NCBI GenBank assembly: GCA_964419255.1 | Contig: CAYQOU010000080.1 | Coordinates: 1 to 15,280 of the forward strand | Direction: 5' to 3' | Source of the DNA: CAZPHU01 sp964419255 | Lineage (GTDB): Bacteria > Fibrobacterota > Chitinivibrionia > Chitinivibrionales > CAYFVL01 | DNA: 15,280 nucleotides | In this document: piece by piece, positions 13,883 through 15,280 of the stretch | Layout: the number at the start of each line of letters is the position of its first letter | Numbering within the stretch: the first letter of the stretch is position 1 | Position numbers and translations under genes: made by a program | Notes under the pieces: model-generated | Told to the model about the DNA's origin: nothing | The model's input: only the letters and a program-made list of their open reading frames with translations | Database searches by the model: none

Positions 13883-15265
13883 ATGCTTTTTGAACGTATA
13901 GAATCTGAGGGACTTTCTCATTACTCCTACATGATAGGTGAAAATAATCAGGCCGTGGTTATCGATCCCCGGCGCGACTGCGACATATACATCGAAATAG
14001 CCTCATCCAGAGGATACCGAATTGCAGATATTCTGGAGACCCATCGTAATGAGGACTATGTGATCGGCTCCATAGAGCTTGCCACTCGAACGGGGGCGCA
14101 GGTGTGGCATGCTGATGATCAGTTTGGCTACAGCTATGGCTTTGCGGTGCAGGACAGGCAGCAGTGGGAGCTTGGATCCTACGTATTGGAGGCTATACAT
14201 ACTCCGGGTCATACTCCGGGTCATATGAGCTATCTTCTGCGTACGGCCGATAATACACCATGGTTTTTTTTCAGCGGCGATACGATTTTCGCCGGTGAGC
14301 TCGGTCGCGTGGATCTTCTCGGCGAAAGCAAGCTTCGGGACAATGCCGGCCATTTGTACGACACGCTGCATGAGAAAATACTTCCGCTTGGGGATCATGT
14401 AATACTGTGCCCCGCACACGGTTCGGGCTCGGTGTGTGGCCAAAGCATTGCCGATCGTCCGTATACCACCTTAGGGCTTGAGTGCAGGTCAAATACTCTT
14501 CTGCAGAAGAGTCGGGACGATTTCATCCGGGAGGTGGCGGTGATGCATCAGCGCCCTCCATACTTCACGCATGTAGAAAAGTTGAATACGGAGGGTGCGC
14601 CGCTATTGAGTGAGCAGCCTGATATCATGCCGCTTGCCTGGGATCAGTTCGAGCAGCTCTCCGATGGTGCCTTTGTGTTAGATACGCGAGATATTCACTC
14701 CTTTGCTACGGCGCATGTGCCCGGTGCGATTTCCATCTGGAGTGAGGGGGTATCCAGTTTTGCGGGCTGGTTTGTACCGTATCATCAGCCGATTCTTCTT
14801 GTTAACGACAGTGATAAGAATCTTTCGGCGGCAAATCAGCTTCGGCGCATGGGATTCGATAACATCGAGGGCTATCTTGCCGGTGGAATGAGCTCGTGGG
14901 AGGCTGGGGGAATGGACACGAATTCTATCAAGACCACCACCGTATGTCATCTCAGTCATCTCATGGATAAGAGATTTCCGATCTGGTTGTTCGACGTGCG
15001 CAGTTCCTCTGAGTTGTCTTCGAAAGGCAAGATCCCCGGTGCTCATCATCTTCATATCACCCAGCTCAACCGCTACATGGAAACCATACCCAAGGATCAG
15101 CCGGTATACATATTCTGCGGAACCGGCAAACGGTCGATGATCGCCGCAAGTATTCTCAAGGCGCAACACTGGGTAGATATCACGGTGGTACTCGGAGGAG
15201 CGTCGGGGTGGCAGTCTATCGAGCGTCCCATGGACGAAAAACAGTTCGAGGAGGAAATCGTCTGA
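13883..15265 (+). CDS. Persulfide-dioxygenase-like MBL-fold protein fused to two rhodanese domains
   Basis: A 460-residue sulfur-handling protein. Residues 1 to about 230 are a metallo-beta-lactamase fold of the ETHE1 type. The usual HxHxDH motif reads H54-R-N56-E-D58-Y59, so the first His is kept while the second and last are replaced. The other ligands are present: His106 (HTPGHTPGH), Asp133 (FSGDTIFAGELGR) and His179 (CPAHGSG). These equal the mononuclear iron ligands of ETHE1 (His79, His135, Asp154). Rhodanese domain 1 (about 255-345) has Asn308 where the catalytic Cys would be and is probably inactive. Domain 2 (about 360-450) has an active-type FCGTGKRS loop with Cys412. The likely role is oxidation or transfer of persulfide sulfur in the cytoplasm. 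The start at 13883 was chosen over 13871 because the G6 tract then acts as ribosome binding site at 6 nt. Confidence 0.85.
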   Translation: MLFERIESEGLSHYSYMIGENNQAVVIDPRRDCDIYIEIASSRGYRIADILETHRNEDYVIGSIELATRTGAQVWHADDQFGYSYGFAVQDRQQWELGSYVLEAIHTPGHTPGHMSYLLRTADNTPWFFFSGDTIFAGELGRVDLLGESKLRDNAGHLYDTLHEKILPLGDHVILCPAHGSGSVCGQSIADRPYTTLGLECRSNTLLQKSRDDFIREVAVMHQRPPYFTHVEKLNTEGAPLLSEQPDIMPLAWDQFEQLSDGAFVLDTRDIHSFATAHVPGAISIWSEGVSSFAGWFVPYHQPILLVNDSDKNLSAANQLRRMGFDNIEGYLAGGMSSWEAGGMDTNSIKTTTVCHLSHLMDKRFPIWLFDVRSSSELSSKGKIPGAHHLHITQLNRYMETIPKDQPVYIFCGTGKRSMIAASILKAQHWVDITVVLGGASGWQSIERPMDEKQFEEEIV

Positions 15266-15272
15266 AGGGAGG
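15265..15272 (+). promoter_or_regulatory. Strong ribosome binding site of a gene outside the window
   Basis: AAGGGAGG follows the rhodanese-fusion stop codon at once. An ATG at 15273 is too close to be its natural start, so a start codon a few bases past the window edge is more likely. A downstream gene co-transcribed with the persulfide dioxygenase is the probable reading. Confidence 0.4.
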
Positions 15273-15280
15273 ATGATATC

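Noticed and set aside
14198..14224. 12-bp direct repeat encoding HTPGHTPGH
   Set aside because: HTPGHTxG is a normal metal-site motif in this MBL subfamily; the DNA repeat follows from codon choice.
1..15280. CRISPR arrays, tRNA/rRNA genes, insertion sequences, toxin-antitoxin or defence modules
   Set aside because: I looked for regularly spaced repeats, cloverleaf arms, transposase motifs and known defence domains, and saw none.

Overview
The window looks like part of a Gram-negative chromosome, most likely from the Fibrobacterota/Bacteroidota (FCB) side of the tree. Three secreted-type proteins have signal peptides. Two of them end in a short tail (YN-x-x-GQLL ... SG ... GRF-x-KDL-x-L-x-R) that resembles a type IX secretion sorting tail, and the third runs off the window edge just as a similar motif (YTVRGR) begins. 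The taxon is an inference; no rRNA or other marker is present. I see no tRNA, rRNA, CRISPR array, insertion sequence or phage gene.

Layout. Positions 1-865 (minus) hold the front of a secreted protein that leaves the window. Positions 866-1709 hold no intact gene, but 1205-1520 is a frameshifted, truncated relic of a sialate O-acetylesterase-like (SASA) carbohydrate esterase. A plus-strand block follows: an RlmL/TrmN-type THUMP RNA methyltransferase (1710-2939), a structured spacer containing a possible 45-residue membrane peptide (3118-3255), a nicotinamidase (3328-3969), and two tandem paralogous secreted proteins (4141-4812 and 4917-5591) behind a candidate promoter and a 15-bp palindrome.

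The middle is a minus-strand block, read from 12568 down to 5734. It holds a DUF429 predicted nuclease, a Uup-type ABC-F ATPase, a PPC/DUF296 protein and a shikimate-kinase-like P-loop kinase; the last three are 23-25 nt apart and look like one operon. After a 255-nt gap comes a 912-residue fusion of an acyl-adenylating enzyme, an acyl carrier protein and a PlsC acyltransferase. From 12910 the plus strand resumes with a small membrane/coiled-coil protein 19 nt upstream of guanylate kinase, then a metallo-beta-lactamase-fold persulfide-dioxygenase-like protein fused to two rhodanese domains. A strong ribosome binding site at the right edge suggests another gene follows.

Most genes are housekeeping or metabolic: RNA modification, NAD salvage, nucleotide metabolism, lipid acylation and sulfur handling. 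The most unusual items are the ligase-ACP-PlsC fusion, the cysteine-motif secreted paralog pair, the esterase relic, the persulfide dioxygenase with half of its metal motif replaced, and the structured intergenic spacers. I did not find a convincing new defence or mobile system.
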